From Deltaproteobacteria bacterium (GTDB taxonomy: Bacteria; Myxococcota; B64-G9): DNA of 6,789 nucleotides. The DNA lies in assembly GCA_030591745.1 (NCBI GenBank), contig JAUVAM010000210.1:1-6789 (forward strand), read 5' to 3'. Made by a program: the position numbers and the translations under genes. This document shows positions 6,222 through 6,789 of this stretch, in pieces. How positions within the stretch are numbered: position 1 is the stretch's first letter; every line of letters begins with the position of its first letter. Under the pieces are notes generated by a model, which saw only the letters and a program-made list of their open reading frames with translations, did not search any database and was not told the origin of the DNA.

Positions 6222-6227
6222 AGGAGG
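6222..6227 (+). promoter_or_regulatory. Ribosome binding site of the glutamine synthetase family gene
   Basis: AGGAGG, 5 nt before the ATG at 6233. It fixes the start codon of a gene whose 3' end lies outside the window. Confidence 0.85.
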
Positions 6228-6232
6228 GGCCC

Positions 6233-6789
6233 ATGCAGGACGTTAAAATTCGAAATTTTTTGGAAATCTCCTACGAGGAATTGGAGAACCTGAATTTGGA
6301 GGCCAAGCATCGCATGGTGGAGGGGCACGACCCGGCGGAGCTCAAAGAGCATTACTTGCGCTATCTGAAGGACGAGCGCTACTGCAAGGCGGTGGCCCTG
6401 GCTTTCTCCGATCTGGAGGGGCGCTTTCACATGTTGGATTTTGACAAGAAGTACTTGCTCAAGTCCTACGAGCATTTGACCTTCGACGGCTCCTCCATTC
6501 GAGGGTTTTCTGAACAACGAGAGTCGGATTTGCGTTTGGAGATCGACTGGGCATCTTTCCGCTGGTTGCCCTCGGATGTTTTCGGTCCTGGCAGGGTGTT
6601 GATCTACACCTTCATTCGAGACCGGGAGGGCCGACCCTATCATGCCGACATGCGAGGGAGGTTGCAGGCTTTTACTGAAGAGTTAAGGGCTCGCCGTGAT
6701 TGGGTGGCCCAGGCTGCCTTCGAGATCGAGGGCTTTTTGTTCAAGGGCTTGGACGCCGAGCAGCGATTCAGGCCCCATGAAGGTTTTCA
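6233..6789 (+). CDS. Glutamine synthetase family protein (N-terminal part, runs off right edge)
   Basis: The first 185 residues are visible and the frame is open to the window end. Residues ~1-45 form a charged, probably helical extension beyond the usual GS start. Residues ~47-140 form the GS beta-grasp domain: AVALAFSDLEGRFHMLDF, then the signature FDGSSIRGF at 84-92, whose Asp85 and Ser88 correspond to the active-site loop residues contributed to the neighbouring subunit, and ESD at 97-99. The catalytic domain begins near 160 with AFEIEGFLF, where Glu164 and Glu166 fit the first metal-binding glutamates of GPEPEFF. GS makes glutamine from glutamate, ammonia and ATP in the cytoplasm; GS-like relatives ligate other amines. 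The segment after ESD (LRLEIDWASFRWLPSD) departs from the usual D-P-x-T pattern, so this may be a paralogue rather than the housekeeping glnA. The ATP site, the rest of the metal ligands and any adenylylation Tyr are outside the window. No glnB or ntr gene is near. Confidence 0.88.
   Translation, partial: MQDVKIRNFLEISYEELENLNLEAKHRMVEGHDPAELKEHYLRYLKDERYCKAVALAFSDLEGRFHMLDFDKKYLLKSYEHLTFDGSSIRGFSEQRESDLRLEIDWASFRWLPSDVFGPGRVLIYTFIRDREGRPYHADMRGRLQAFTEELRARRDWVAQAAFEIEGFLFKGLDAEQRFRPHEGF

Noticed and set aside
6218..6643. A 141-codon minus-strand frame at the right end
   Set aside because: It is antisense to the glutamine synthetase family gene, which has the FDGSSI signature and an SD.

Overview
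The window is a compact, moderately GC-rich bacterial segment with short gaps between genes. It suggests a Gram-negative, deltaproteobacteria-like or related bacterium such as Myxococcota or Desulfobacterota. The hints are a LamG-type protein and a thiolase-fold/DUF35 gene pair, but the lineage is a weak inference and no marker gene settles it. No RNA gene, CRISPR array, insertion sequence or integration site was seen.

Layout from left to right. A plus-strand LamG (concanavalin A-like) protein enters from the left edge and ends at 509. It converges, with 3 nt between stop codons, on a minus-strand isochorismatase-family hydrolase (513-1055). A clear intrinsic terminator with a UUCG loop (1079-1109, minus strand) separates that hydrolase from the gene upstream of it. 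Next comes a two-gene minus-strand operon. A 369-residue thiolase-fold protein (3351-4460) overlaps by ATGA a 737-residue protein made of a thiolase fold plus two tandem DUF35 (zinc ribbon plus OB-fold) modules (1141-3354). The operon has its own strong Shine-Dalgarno sequence and a plausible promoter with an inverted repeat in the 145-bp gap upstream. Further right, still on the minus strand, are a seven-helix membrane protein with a C-terminal LEA2-like domain (4606-5883) and, 32 nt upstream of it, a small cold-shock-like OB-fold protein (5916-6128). A short divergent region then leads to a plus-strand glutamine synthetase family gene that runs off the right edge.

The most interesting part is the thiolase-fold/DUF35 operon. 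By my reading, both thiolase-fold subunits have lost the acyl-accepting cysteine and the two conserved active-site histidines of SCP2-type thiolases. This fits a CoA-ester enzyme that is not a classical thiolase, for example a retro-aldolase-like or C-C lyase complex in which DUF35 helps bind the acyl-CoA. The tandem duplication of DUF35 inside one chain adds to the interest. The isochorismatase downstream may be expressed by read-through of the terminator. The cold-shock-like and membrane genes look like a separate small operon.
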